Assembly: GCF_026341825.1 (NCBI RefSeq)
Contig: NZ_JAPENY010000003.1
Span: 2,480,001-2,544,000, forward strand
Origin: Streptomyces sp. NBC_00620
GTDB lineage: Bacteria > Actinomycetota > Actinomycetes > Streptomycetales > Streptomycetaceae
Reading direction: 5' to 3'
Length of the DNA: 64,000 bases
A model generated the notes under the pieces. The model had not been told where the DNA came from, searched no databases, and worked only from the letters and a program-made list of their open reading frames with translations. Position numbers and translations under genes: made by a program. Below, piece after piece: positions 34,706 to 43,341 of this stretch. Each line of letters opens with the position of its first letter. Position 1 is the first letter of the stretch.

Positions 34706-35749
34706 TCAGCCGGCTACTCGTACGGCGAGCGCGTCGCCGATTTCCTCGGTGGAGCGGGCGGGCTTGCCCACGCGCTCGGCGAGGTCGGTGGCGACCGCGT
34801 CCTCGATGCGGGCGGCCTCGGTCTCGTAGCCGAGGTGGCGCAGCAGGAGGGCGACGGAGAGGACCGTGGCGCTGGGGTCGGCCTTGCCCTGGCCCGCGAT
34901 GTCGGGCGCCGAGCCGTGCACGGGCTCGAACATCGAGGGGAACTCGCCGCTCGGGTTGATGTTGCCCGAGGCGGCGACGCCGATGCCGCCGGAGACGGCC
35001 GCGGCGAGGTCGGTGATGATGTCGCCGAAGAGGTTGTCGGTGACGATCACATCGAAGCGGGCGGGGTCGGTGACGAGGTAGATCGTCGCCGCGTCCACGT
35101 GGATGTAGTCGGTGGTGACCTCGGGGAACTCCTCGGCCACCTTGTTGAAGATGTTCGTCCAGAGGTGGCCCGCGAAGGTCAGCACGTTGTTCTTGTGGAC
35201 CAGCGTCAGCTTCTTGCGCGGGCGGGCCTGGGCGCGGGCGAAGGCGTCACGGACGACGCGCTCGACACCGAAGGCCGTGTTCACGGAGACCTCGGTGGCG
35301 ACCTCGTGCGGGGTGCCCTTGCGGATGGTGCCGCCGTTGCCGGTGTACGGGCCCTCGGTGCCCTCGCGGACCACGACGAAGTCGATGGCGGGCTCACCCT
35401 TGAGGGGAGTCTCGACACCCGGCAGCAGCTTGCTCGGCCGCAGGTTGACGTGGTGGTCGAAGAGGAAGCGGAGCTTCAGCAGGAACCCGCGCTCCAGGAC
35501 GCCGGAGGGGACCGACGGGTCGCCGATCGCACCGAGCAGGATCGCGTCGTGCTGCTTGAGCGCCTCGGCGTCCGCGTCGGTGAGGGTCTCACCGGTCGCG
35601 TGGTACCGCTTGGCGCCGAAGTCGAACTCCTTCGTCTCCAGCTTCACATCCTGAGGAAGGACGGCGGAGAGGACCTTGAGTCCCTGGGCCACGACCTCCT
35701 GGCCGATGCCGTCACCGGGAATCACTGCGAGATTGATGCTGCGAGACAT
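34706..35749 (-). CDS. leuB: 3-Isopropylmalate dehydrogenase
   Basis: The 347-residue protein is a complete decarboxylating dehydrogenase: LAVIPGDGIGQEV at the start, substrate Arg and Tyr in VVVREGTEGPYTGNGG, metal Asp in IVTDNLFGDIITD and the NAD motif FEPVHGSAPDIAGQGKADP. It oxidises 3-isopropylmalate in leucine synthesis. ATG 35749 is preceded by GAGGAG. The promoter region, shared with the divergent phosphatase gene, contains long inverted repeats. Confidence 0.96.
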   Translation of the reverse strand: MSRSINLAVIPGDGIGQEVVAQGLKVLSAVLPQDVKLETKEFDFGAKRYHATGETLTDADAEALKQHDAILLGAIGDPSVPSGVLERGFLLKLRFLFDHHVNLRPSKLLPGVETPLKGEPAIDFVVVREGTEGPYTGNGGTIRKGTPHEVATEVSVNTAFGVERVVRDAFARAQARPRKKLTLVHKNNVLTFAGHLWTNIFNKVAEEFPEVTTDYIHVDAATIYLVTDPARFDVIVTDNLFGDIITDLAAAVSGGIGVAASGNINPSGEFPSMFEPVHGSAPDIAGQGKADPSATVLSVALLLRHLGYETEAARIEDAVATDLAERVGKPARSTEEIGDALAVRVAG

Positions 35750-35791
35750 AGCGGCACCGTACTCCTCGTCCCATGGGATGACACCGGGTGT

Positions 35792-35860
35792 CCGCCATAC
35801 GGACGTCGACGTCTGTGGCGCACCGACCCTTCGGCCTCCGTTCACCCGTACGTATGGCGG
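35792..35860. promoter_or_regulatory. Inverted repeats in the leuB/phosphatase divergent promoter
   Basis: CCGCCATACG (35792-35801) and CGTATGGCGG (35851-35860) are perfect 10-bp inverted copies 49 bp apart. Between them lies GACGTCGACGTC (35802-35813), a perfect 12-bp palindrome directly joined to the first arm. This could be a looped operator or an mRNA leader structure for leuB. Confidence 0.55.
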
Positions 35861-35890
35861 GTGTTGGGGCTTGCTGGGAAATTCACCAGC

Positions 35891-37474
35891 ATGGACCCTC
35901 GCGTGGCCCCCGACCTGGACCTTCCCGACTTCGGCATTCCGCCGCGGCTCGCGCGCCGCATGAGCATGGCGGAGCAGCACGAGTACCTGCGGACGAAGCT
36001 CACGCGGCGCCGCGCGCTGGTGACGGCGGGCGCGCTGGCGGGCGGCGGGCTGCTGGCCGGCTGCGCGTCGGGCACCACGTCGGACAGCAGGAGCCCCTCG
36101 ACCACCGCCACCGGCCTTGTGCACGGTTCCGCCATCAAGCCCTTCGGCCGCCACCTCGCTTTCGGCGCGGACCCGAAGACCCAGATGCGGATTTCCTGGC
36201 AGGTGCCGCTCGCGGTCAGGAAGCCGTACATCCGCGTGGGACCGTCACCCTGGGACCTGAGCCGGAAGATCGACGCCGATCTCCGCGACCTGCACACACC
36301 GGGACTGACCGGGGTACGGCTCGCGCTCGACCAGTACTACCTGCACGCGGCGCTCGACGGGCTGCGCCCCGGCACGACGTACTACTACGGAGTGGGCCAC
36401 GAGGGGTTCGACCCGGCGGCCAGGCAGCACCGCGGCACGGTCGGCTCCTTCCGCACGGCGCCCGCCACCAGCCCCGGGAAGTTCGTGTTCACGGCCTTCG
36501 GCGACCAGGGCGTCACCCCCGACGCGCTCGCCAACGACAAGCTGATCCTCGGCCGCAGCCCGGCCTTCCATCTGCACGCGGGCGACATCTGCTACGCGGA
36601 CGTCAACGGCCAGGGCCAGAAGTCGGACTCCTACGACCCCGGCGCCTGGGACCTGTTCCTCAAGCAGACCGAGTCGGTGGCCAAGTCGGTGCCGTGGATG
36701 GTGACGACCGGCAACCACGACATGGAGGCCTGGTACTCGCCGAACGGATACGGCGGCCAGTCGGCGCGCTGGACGCTCCCCGACAACGGCTTCGACGCAC
36801 GGAACGCGCCGGGCGCCTACTCCTTCACGTACGGCAATGTCGGCATCGTCGCGCTGGACGCGAACGACGTCTCGTACGAGATCCCCGCCAACAAGGGCTA
36901 CACCGACGGCAGGCAGACGGCCTGGCTGGACAGGCGGCTCGGTGAACTGCGCAAGAGCGTCGACCTCGTCGTGGTCTTCTTCCACCACTGCACGTACTCG
37001 ACGTCCTCGCACGCCTCGGACGGGGGTGTGCGGGACGCCTGGCTGCCGCTGTTCACCAAGCACCAGGTGGACCTGGTGATCAACGGGCACAACCACGTGT
37101 ACGAGCGGACCGACGCCATCAAGGGCGGCAGGGTGGGCAGGCGGGTGCCGGTCGGCGCGTCGACCGATCCGACGCGGGACGGGACCGTGTACGTCACGGC
37201 GGGCGGGGCGGGCAAGAGCCTCTACAGCTTCCCCGTCGGGGTCGAGGACAGCTACGAGGGGAAGGTCGCCGACCGCGAGTCGGTGGACACCTTCCACTGG
37301 ACGAAGTCCAAGGACCAGCGGCCCGAGACCGTGGAGTGGTCGCGCGTGCGGTACACCGGCTACTCCTTCCTCTCGGTGGAGGCGGAGGCGGGTGCGACGC
37401 CCCGGCTCAAGGTGTCGGCGCTGGCGCAGAGCGGCAGGCGCATCGACTACTTCGAGGTGCGGCGCGGGGTCTGA
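35891..37474 (+). CDS. Exported purple acid phosphatase-type metallophosphoesterase
   Basis: The 527-residue protein has an N-terminal cytoplasmic stretch, then a twin-arginine signal with lipobox (TRRRALVTAGALAGGGLLAGC), a fibronectin-like N-domain (MRISWQVPLAVRKPYIRVGP, GTTYYYGVGHEG) and a metallophosphoesterase domain with the metal motifs AFGDQG, HAGDICYAD, TTGNHDME, FFHHCTY and NGHNHVYER. It probably releases phosphate from organic esters outside the membrane. The ATG at 35891 is used; a start at MSMAEQHEY (35960) is also possible. Confidence 0.88.
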   Translation: MDPRVAPDLDLPDFGIPPRLARRMSMAEQHEYLRTKLTRRRALVTAGALAGGGLLAGCASGTTSDSRSPSTTATGLVHGSAIKPFGRHLAFGADPKTQMRISWQVPLAVRKPYIRVGPSPWDLSRKIDADLRDLHTPGLTGVRLALDQYYLHAALDGLRPGTTYYYGVGHEGFDPAARQHRGTVGSFRTAPATSPGKFVFTAFGDQGVTPDALANDKLILGRSPAFHLHAGDICYADVNGQGQKSDSYDPGAWDLFLKQTESVAKSVPWMVTTGNHDMEAWYSPNGYGGQSARWTLPDNGFDARNAPGAYSFTYGNVGIVALDANDVSYEIPANKGYTDGRQTAWLDRRLGELRKSVDLVVVFFHHCTYSTSSHASDGGVRDAWLPLFTKHQVDLVINGHNHVYERTDAIKGGRVGRRVPVGASTDPTRDGTVYVTAGGAGKSLYSFPVGVEDSYEGKVADRESVDTFHWTKSKDQRPETVEWSRVRYTGYSFLSVEAEAGATPRLKVSALAQSGRRIDYFEVRRGV

Positions 37475-37577
37475 GCACTCCGGGGTACGGCGCGGGGACG
37501 GACTCCGGGGTACGGCGCGGGACACAGGCCCCGCACCGCACCCCTTGCGGGCGCGGCTCCCGGTATGAGTGCGGGCC

Positions 37578-37721
37578 TCAGTGGCCCGTCTCGCCGCCGT
37601 TGTCCCTGCGGTCGAGGGCACGCTGGAGGGCGGCGGCGGCGTTCTTGCGGTCTGAGTCGCTCGTACGGGACGCGCTCGTACGGGAAACACGACGGACTCG
37701 GCGGACGGTCGTCTCGGCCAT
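37578..37721 (-). CDS. Small basic protein (47 aa), unknown
   Basis: ATG at 37721 has AAGGAG 12 bases upstream. The product MAETTVRRVRRVSRTSASRT... is basic at the N-terminus and has an Ala-rich helix (DRKNAAAALQRALDRRDNG). The open frame extends upstream, but the ribosome site and composition favour this start. It looks like a small cytoplasmic protein; I do not recognise a function. Confidence 0.65.
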   Translation of the reverse strand: MAETTVRRVRRVSRTSASRTSDSDRKNAAAALQRALDRRDNGGETGH

Positions 37722-37992
37722 GATGAATCGACTCCTTGCCTCCGGATGCGAGCAGCCGGAAGTGGGGTGAGGGGTTTCGAGACGCCGGAAGGGGCGGGGA
37801 GCGGTGCCGCAGGGGTTGCCTGCCAAGGGCTCCGGCTCACGACCGCCATTCGCTTGGTCGAGCGAGACGTTCGGCTCCTACCAAGCTAGGCGAGGACCGG
37901 GCATCTGTCTCCACAATTACTCGGACTTCCTACTATCTGAGACGGCGGATTGGGTCACACCGCCCTGACCTGGGAAAATCGTCCGGGCGCGG

Positions 37993-38892
37993 TCACGCCC
38001 CCCGAGGACGGGACCCCCGCAGCTCCCTGATCAGCGCGCGAACGGCGACCGTCGTGGCGAGTTCCGGCGTGGTGACGTACCCGACCGAACGCGTCGGGCG
38101 CTCCGGACCGAGATCGGTGATCTCGGTTGTGAGCGGTGCACTCGTCAGGGAGAGCGCGGGCATGATGGCCATTCCGAGACCACTGCTCACCATCGAGAGC
38201 ACTGCTCCGTCGTCCTCGGCGTGGACCGTCGCGCACGGGATCCAGTCCTGGGCGGCCCACCAGGTCCGGGTGTAGGAGGAGCAGTTCTCGGTCCAGTCGA
38301 CCAGCGGGAGCGAGCGCGGGTCCGGATGACCGGCCGGGTGCACCAGGGCGTACGGCTCCTCGATGAGTACGTCGCCAATCAGCTCCGGAGGTACGGGGGT
38401 ACCCGTGCCGAGCGTGGCGATCCCGACGTCCGCCCGGCCGGCGGCCACCTCCCCCGCCGTGCCCGGTCCCACTTCCCGTACCACCCGCACGGTCGGCTCG
38501 ATCCCGGGATGCCGGGCCGTCAGCCGTTCAAGGGCGGCCGGGAGCAGGTGCAGTGCCGCGCTGCGGAAGGCGGCGATGCGCAGCGGCCCGGCGACGGTGT
38601 CGGCGCCGCCGGGCCCGGCGCCCGCGCCCCGCGCCTCCGCCGCCAGCGCGTCCAGCATCCGCAGTACCCGCCGCGCGTGCGCCACGGCCCGCTCCCCCGC
38701 GGCGGTGGGGCGCGCCCCGTGCCGCCCGCGTTCGAAGAGCACGACGCCCACCTTGCGCTCGATGCCGCGCACCGCGTGCGAGACCGCGGACTGCGTCGTG
38801 CCGAGCGTGCCGGCGGCCGCCGAGAAGCCGCCCTCACGGGCGATGGCCACGAGGGTCCGCAGTTCCTGCGGGGCAAGGTCTTCGCTGCTCAT
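37993..38892 (-). CDS. LysR-family transcriptional regulator
   Basis: The 299-residue protein has the LysR helix-turn-helix (LRTLVAIAREGGFSAAAGTLGTTQSAVSHAVRGIERKVG region, residues ~10-48) and a periplasmic-binding-like effector domain (GPLRIAAFRSAALHLLPAAL, LPLVDWTENCSSYTRTWW). It is divergent from a zinc-free MDR oxidoreductase gene, 101 bp apart, and the spacer carries ATGAG/CTCAT inverted repeats that fit its binding site. ATG 38892 is chosen; a GTG four codons upstream is possible. Confidence 0.93.
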   Translation of the reverse strand: MSSEDLAPQELRTLVAIAREGGFSAAAGTLGTTQSAVSHAVRGIERKVGVVLFERGRHGARPTAAGERAVAHARRVLRMLDALAAEARGAGAGPGGADTVAGPLRIAAFRSAALHLLPAALERLTARHPGIEPTVRVVREVGPGTAGEVAAGRADVGIATLGTGTPVPPELIGDVLIEEPYALVHPAGHPDPRSLPLVDWTENCSSYTRTWWAAQDWIPCATVHAEDDGAVLSMVSSGLGMAIMPALSLTSAPLTTEITDLGPERPTRSVGYVTTPELATTVAVRALIRELRGSRPRGA

Positions 38893-38912
38893 CAGGGGTC
38901 CCACCTGCCGCT

Positions 38913-38949
38913 ATGAGTACGGCTCATGGATGCGGCCGTTCCATGAGCC
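38913..38949. promoter_or_regulatory. LysR operator candidate
   Basis: GGCTCATGG (38921-38929) and CCATGAGCC (38941-38949) are a perfect 9-bp inverted repeat with an 11-bp spacer. A third half-site, ATGAG at 38913-38917, pairs with CTCAT at 38923-38927. This three-half-site layout fits the recognition/activation site pattern of LysR regulators. Confidence 0.75.
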
Positions 38950-38993
38950 CAACCCTCTGCCCGGTGGCCGCATTCCTCCCTACGGTCCCCTTC

Positions 38994-39989
38994 ATGAACG
39001 ACATCGCGCTCACCGTCCAGCAGACCTCCCGCCCCACCGGTTTCCCCACCCCGGAGCACTTCCGTTTCGCCGAGTCGCCCGTCCCCGAGCCCACGCCCGG
39101 CACAGCCCTCGTCGAGAACCTCTACTGGTCCGTCGACCCCTACCACCGCGAGATGATGGACGGCGACTTCGAGCTCGACTCCCCGCTGGAGGGCCGCACT
39201 CTCGGCCGCGTGATCGACTCCCGGGACCCGGCGCTCCCCGAGGGCGAGATCGTCTTCCACCGGCGCGGCTGGCGCACCCACTCCGTAGTCGGTCCCGAAG
39301 AGACCAGACGCCTCCCGCACTTCGACGGGGTACCGCTCTCCGCGCACCTGAGCGTCCTCGGCGGCACGGGCCTGACGGCGTACGTCGGTCTCACGCGGAT
39401 AGCCCAACTCCGGGAGGGCGAGGACCTGTTCGTCTCCGGGGCCGCGGGCGGGGTCGGCACGGCCACCGCACGGTTCGCGCGGCTGCTGGGCGCCGGACGG
39501 CTCGTGGGCAGCGCGGGCACGGCGACGAAGGCGGCGTATCTGAGGGAACACGTCGGCTACGACGAGGCATTCGACTACCACTCGGGCCCCGTGGCCGACC
39601 TCCTGGCCAAGGCCGCCCCGGACGGCATCGACGTGTTCGTCGACAACGTCGGCGGCGACCACCTCGGCGCGGCGATCGGCGCGCTGCGCGAACGCGGCCG
39701 GGTGGTACGCGTCGGCACGATCAGCCAGTACAACACCCCGGTCGCGCCGCCCGTCCCCTTCAACCACGCCGACGTCGTCGAGAAGAGCCTGCGCATCGAA
39801 GGCTTCCTGGTGCGCGACTACACGGACGTACAGCAGGAGTTGTACGAGTTCGCCGTACCGCAGCTGCGCAGCGGCCGGCTCACGCCCGACGAGACCGTCG
39901 TCGACGGCTTCGAGCGGATCGTGGACGCGTTCCTGTCGATGCTGCGGGGCGGCAACACCGGGAAGATGATCGTGCGCGCTGCCGCATGA
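38994..39989 (+). CDS. NADP-dependent MDR oxidoreductase
   Basis: The 331-residue protein belongs to the zinc-free medium-chain reductases related to prostaglandin/alkenal reductase and CurA: LVENLYWSVDPYHREMM, GGTGLTAYVGLTRIAQLREG, the nucleotide motif SGAAGGVGTATARFARLLGA and DVFVDNVGGDHLGAAIGAL. It should reduce activated C=C bonds with NADPH. TACGGT seven bases before the ATG suggests a leaderless promoter. Control by the divergent LysR protein is likely. Confidence 0.92.
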   Translation: MNDIALTVQQTSRPTGFPTPEHFRFAESPVPEPTPGTALVENLYWSVDPYHREMMDGDFELDSPLEGRTLGRVIDSRDPALPEGEIVFHRRGWRTHSVVGPEETRRLPHFDGVPLSAHLSVLGGTGLTAYVGLTRIAQLREGEDLFVSGAAGGVGTATARFARLLGAGRLVGSAGTATKAAYLREHVGYDEAFDYHSGPVADLLAKAAPDGIDVFVDNVGGDHLGAAIGALRERGRVVRVGTISQYNTPVAPPVPFNHADVVEKSLRIEGFLVRDYTDVQQELYEFAVPQLRSGRLTPDETVVDGFERIVDAFLSMLRGGNTGKMIVRAAA

Positions 39990-39996
39990 CGGACCG

Positions 39997-40480
39997 TCAG
40001 AGCACTTCTCCGTCCCGCCAGTCGAAGACCAGCTCGTGCGCGGGATCGAGGCCGGCGGCGACGGGTCGTACGAAGGTCGAGCCCTCCTCGTCGGGCAGGT
40101 GGACGACACCGTCAGGACCGAGGGCGCAGATGCGACCGGGCCAGCGCTGCCAGCCGCGAGCGGCGTACAGAGCCACCCCCTCGTCGCTCGCGGACAGCGC
40201 ACCGAGCCCGTACGCCCCGTCGACCACCCGCTCCAGCTCCGCCATCACCCGGGCGCCGAGACCCGTACGGCGAACATCGGCCCGTACCCCCACGGCCTCC
40301 ACGTACCCGACCCGCAGCGAGCGCCCCCGGTGCAGCACCCGGCGCTGGATCACGGAGCCGTGCGCGGCGAGACCCCGCTCGTCCCGCACGAGCGCGTGGA
40401 TGCCGCCGAGGCCGTGATACGGCACCGAGTTCGGCGGGTGTGAGGTCCGCCGTGTGGGCGGTGCGCAGTCGGGTGGTCAT
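39997..40480 (-). pseudogene. GNAT acetyltransferase with internal deletion and frameshift
   Basis: The N-terminus MTTRLRTAHTADLTPAEL (from ATG 40480) is in one frame and the C-terminal GNAT part (GGIHALVRDERGLAAHGSVI, VGYVEAVGVRADVRRTGLG) is in another, meeting near 40425. In the AAC(2')-like family these parts are normally linked by roughly 30 residues including an Asp-rich loop, which are missing. The promoter still looks intact (AATACT six bases before the ATG). A short product starting with GTG at 40425 is possible, but it would lack the first strand and helix. I judge it decayed. Confidence 0.6.
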
Positions 40481-40510
40481 GGGCTCAGTATTCCCAGCGC
40501 TCACACACGT

Positions 40511-40548
40511 GGGCCGGACAGCCGCCGTTGTCGGCAGCTGTCCGGCCC
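40511..40548 (-). terminator. Terminator of the proline catabolic operon
   Basis: A perfect 12-bp stem (40511-40522 with 40537-40548), 22 bp after the pruA stop on the minus strand. Confidence 0.85.
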
Positions 40549-40570
40549 AAGAACCTCAGGACGCAGGAGG

Positions 40571-42202
40571 TCAGCCCATGTGCGGGTACGTGTAGTCGGT
40601 CGGCGCGACCAGCGTCTCCTTGATGGCGCGGGTCAGGGTCCAGCGCTGGAGGTTCTGCGGGGCGCCGGCCTTGTCGTTGGTGCCGGAGGCGCGGCCGCCG
40701 CCGAAGGGCTGCTGGCCGACGACGGCGCCGGTCGACTTGTCGTTGATGTAGAAGTTGCCGGCCGCGTAGCGGAGCTTCTCCATCGTGTACGCAGCCGCCG
40801 CACGGTCGTTGGAGACGACCGCGCCGGTGAGCGCGTAGTCGGAGGCCGACTCCATCTGGGTCAGCATCTCCTCGTACTTGTCGTCCTCGTAGACGTACAC
40901 GCCCAGGAACGGGCCGAAGTACTCGGTCTTGAAGACCTCGTTCTCCGGGTCCGAGCACTCGACGACGGTCGGGCGCACGAAGTAGCCGACCGAGTCGTCG
41001 TACGAGCCGCCCGCGACGATCGTGCAGGACGGGTCCGCCTTGGCGCGGTCGATGGCCGCCTTGTTCTTGGCGAAGGCGCGCTCGTCGATGACCGCGCCGA
41101 CGAAGTTCGCCAGGTCGGTGACGTCACCCATGGTCAGGTAGTCGACCTCGGCCGCGAACTCCTCCTTGAAGCCGGAGTTCCAGATGGAGGCCGGGATGTA
41201 GGCGCGGGAGGTCGCGGAGCACTTCTGGCCCTGGTACTCGAAGGCGCCGCGGGTCAGTGCGGTCTTGAGCACCGCGCGGTCCGCCGAAGGGTGCGCGACC
41301 AGGAAGTCCTTGCCGCCCGTCTCGCCGACCAGACGCGGGTAGGTGCGGTAGTTCGCGATGTTCTCGCCGACCGTCTTCCACAGGTGCTGGAAGGTCTTCG
41401 TGGAGCCGGTGAAGTGGATGCCGGCGAGGTCGCGGTGGTTGAGGGCGACCTCGGAGACCGCGATGCCGTCGCCGGTGACGAGGTTGATGACGCCCTTGGG
41501 GAGGCCGGCCTCCTCCAGGAGCTGCATCAGCAGCACGGCGGAGTGGGTCTGGGTCGGCGACGGCTTCCAGACGACGACATTGCCCATCAACGCGGGCGCG
41601 GTGGGCAGGTTGCCGGCGATCGCCGAGAAGTTGAACGGCGTGATCGCGTAGACGAAGCCTTCGAGCGGGCGGTGGTCGAGGCGGTTCCAGACGCCCGGGG
41701 AGTTCGCCGGGGGCTGCTCGGCGAGCAGGTCACGGGCGTACTTGACGTTGAAGCGCCAGAAGTCGACCAGCTCGCAGGGACAGTCGATCTCGGCCTGCTG
41801 GGCGGTCTTGGACTGGCCGAGCATGGTGGAGGCGGCGAGGGTCTCGCGCCAGGGGCCGGACAGCAGCTCGGCGGCGCGCAGGATGATCGCGGCGCGGTCG
41901 TCGAAGGACATCGCGCGCCAGGCCGGGGCGGCGGCGAGCGCCGCGTCGATCGCGTCCTGCGCGTCGGCCTGCGTGGCGTTGCGCCCGGTGCCGAGCACGG
42001 CCTTGTGGTTGTGCGGCTGCACGACCTGGAAGGCCTCGCCGCCGCCCAGGCGCTTCTCGCCGCCGATGGTCATCGGAAGGTCGACCGGGTTCTCGGCCAG
42101 CTCCTTGAGCTTGGCCTCGAGACGGGCACGCTCGGGCGAACCGGGGGCGTAGCCGTGCACCGGCTCGTTGACGGGGGTGGGGACCTGGGTTACAGCGTCC
42201 AT
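40571..42202 (-). CDS. pruA: 1-Pyrroline-5-carboxylate dehydrogenase
   Basis: The 543-residue aldehyde dehydrogenase is of the PruA type: the NAD region GFVYAITPFNFSAIAGNLP, glycine loop HFTGSTKTFQHLW, the general base in RLVGETGGKDF, the catalytic Cys in FEYQGQKCSATSR and EYFGPFLGVYVY. It oxidises pyrroline-5-carboxylate to glutamate, the second step of proline degradation. It lies 30 bp downstream of the proline dehydrogenase gene and is co-transcribed with it. Confidence 0.96.
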   Translation of the reverse strand: MDAVTQVPTPVNEPVHGYAPGSPERARLEAKLKELAENPVDLPMTIGGEKRLGGGEAFQVVQPHNHKAVLGTGRNATQADAQDAIDAALAAAPAWRAMSFDDRAAIILRAAELLSGPWRETLAASTMLGQSKTAQQAEIDCPCELVDFWRFNVKYARDLLAEQPPANSPGVWNRLDHRPLEGFVYAITPFNFSAIAGNLPTAPALMGNVVVWKPSPTQTHSAVLLMQLLEEAGLPKGVINLVTGDGIAVSEVALNHRDLAGIHFTGSTKTFQHLWKTVGENIANYRTYPRLVGETGGKDFLVAHPSADRAVLKTALTRGAFEYQGQKCSATSRAYIPASIWNSGFKEEFAAEVDYLTMGDVTDLANFVGAVIDERAFAKNKAAIDRAKADPSCTIVAGGSYDDSVGYFVRPTVVECSDPENEVFKTEYFGPFLGVYVYEDDKYEEMLTQMESASDYALTGAVVSNDRAAAAYTMEKLRYAAGNFYINDKSTGAVVGQQPFGGGRASGTNDKAGAPQNLQRWTLTRAIKETLVAPTDYTYPHMG

Positions 42203-42232
42203 GATTCCGTGACTCCTTAACTGAGCGGTGGG

Positions 42233-43159
42233 TCAGCCCTTGGTGAGGATCGAGCGTGCGAAGAAGAGCAGGTTGGCCGGCTTCTCCGCGAGGCGGCGCA
42301 TGAAGTAGCCGTACCAGTCGGTGCCGTATGCGGTGTACACGCGCATGCGGTGGCCCTCGGCGGCGAGCCGCAGGTGCTCCTCGCCTCGGATGCCGTACAG
42401 CATCTGGAACTCGTACTCGTCGAGCTTGCGCCCGGCCTTGCGGGCCAGCTCCTGGGCGATGGAGATGAGGCGCGGGTCGTGGGACCCGATCATCGGGTAC
42501 CCGTCGCCCTCCATCAGGATGCGCAGGACGCGGACGTACGCCTTGTCGACCTCGGCCTTCTGCTGGTAGGCGACCTCGGCGGGCTCCTTGTAGGCGCCCT
42601 TCACGAGGCGTACGCGGCTGCCGCTCGCGGCGAGGCGGCGGGCGTCGGCCTCGGTGCGGAACAGGTAGGCCTGGATGACGCAGCCCGTCTGCGGGAAGTC
42701 CTTCCGGAGCTCCTCATGGATGGCGAACATCGAGTCGAGGGTGGTGTGGTCCTCGGCGTCCAGCGTGACGGTGGTGCCGATGGCGGCGGCGGCCTCGACG
42801 ACCGGGCGGACATTGGCGAGGGCCAGCTCGTGGCCGCCGTCCAGGGCCTGGCCGAACATCGACAGCTTGATGGACATCTCGGCCTTGGTGCCGAGGTCCA
42901 GCGCCTTCAGGTGCTCGATGAGCTCCAGGTACGCGTCCCGGGCGGCGTACGCCTGCTCGCGGGTCGTGATGTCCTCGCCGACGACGTCGAGGGTGACTTC
43001 GAGACCCTTGGCCACGGCGTCCTGGACGACCGGGATGACCTGGTCGACGGACTCGCCTGCGATGAAGCGGGCGACGACCTGCTTGGTGCCGGGCGCCGCC
43101 GACACGAAGCGGCGCATCCTGTCGCTGCGCGACGCGGCGAGAATCACGGGACCCAGCAC
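42233..43159 (-). CDS. Proline dehydrogenase
   Basis: The 308-residue monofunctional enzyme has the (beta/alpha)8 FAD motifs of the PutA/ProDH family: VTLDVVGEDITTREQAYAA, MSIKLSMFGQALDGGHE, VRLVKGAYKEPAEVAYQQK, ISIAQELARKAGRKLDEYEFQMLYGI region and RVYTAYGTDWYGYFMRRLAE. It converts proline to pyrroline-5-carboxylate, passing electrons to the respiratory chain. GTG 43159 follows GGAGGTG, so the longer upstream frame is not used. Confidence 0.95.
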   Translation of the reverse strand: MLGPVILAASRSDRMRRFVSAAPGTKQVVARFIAGESVDQVIPVVQDAVAKGLEVTLDVVGEDITTREQAYAARDAYLELIEHLKALDLGTKAEMSIKLSMFGQALDGGHELALANVRPVVEAAAAIGTTVTLDAEDHTTLDSMFAIHEELRKDFPQTGCVIQAYLFRTEADARRLAASGSRVRLVKGAYKEPAEVAYQQKAEVDKAYVRVLRILMEGDGYPMIGSHDPRLISIAQELARKAGRKLDEYEFQMLYGIRGEEHLRLAAEGHRMRVYTAYGTDWYGYFMRRLAEKPANLLFFARSILTKG

Positions 43160-43190
43160 GGGGCACCTCCACAACAAAGCCAGTAGGAGG

Positions 43191-43209
43191 CCGAATCCCG
43201 ACGATTCGG
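43191..43209. promoter_or_regulatory. Inverted repeat before the proline dehydrogenase gene
   Basis: CCGAATC-CCGAC-GATTCGG is a perfect 7-5-7 palindrome 32 bp before the start. A second palindrome, GACAGCTGTC, lies at 43265-43274. Both are in the 182-bp divergent region and are candidate sites for the PucR regulator. Confidence 0.55.
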
Positions 43210-43341
43210 GTACGGCACGGAGAACCACCGTGAAACCTAAGGATCTCTCCGATCCTGTGCCATCGACAGCTGTCACGCATCCGTGCCCTGGATCTCAGAC
43301 AAATGTATGAGGGCCTCGCGGAAATGCGGGAGAATGCCCGA

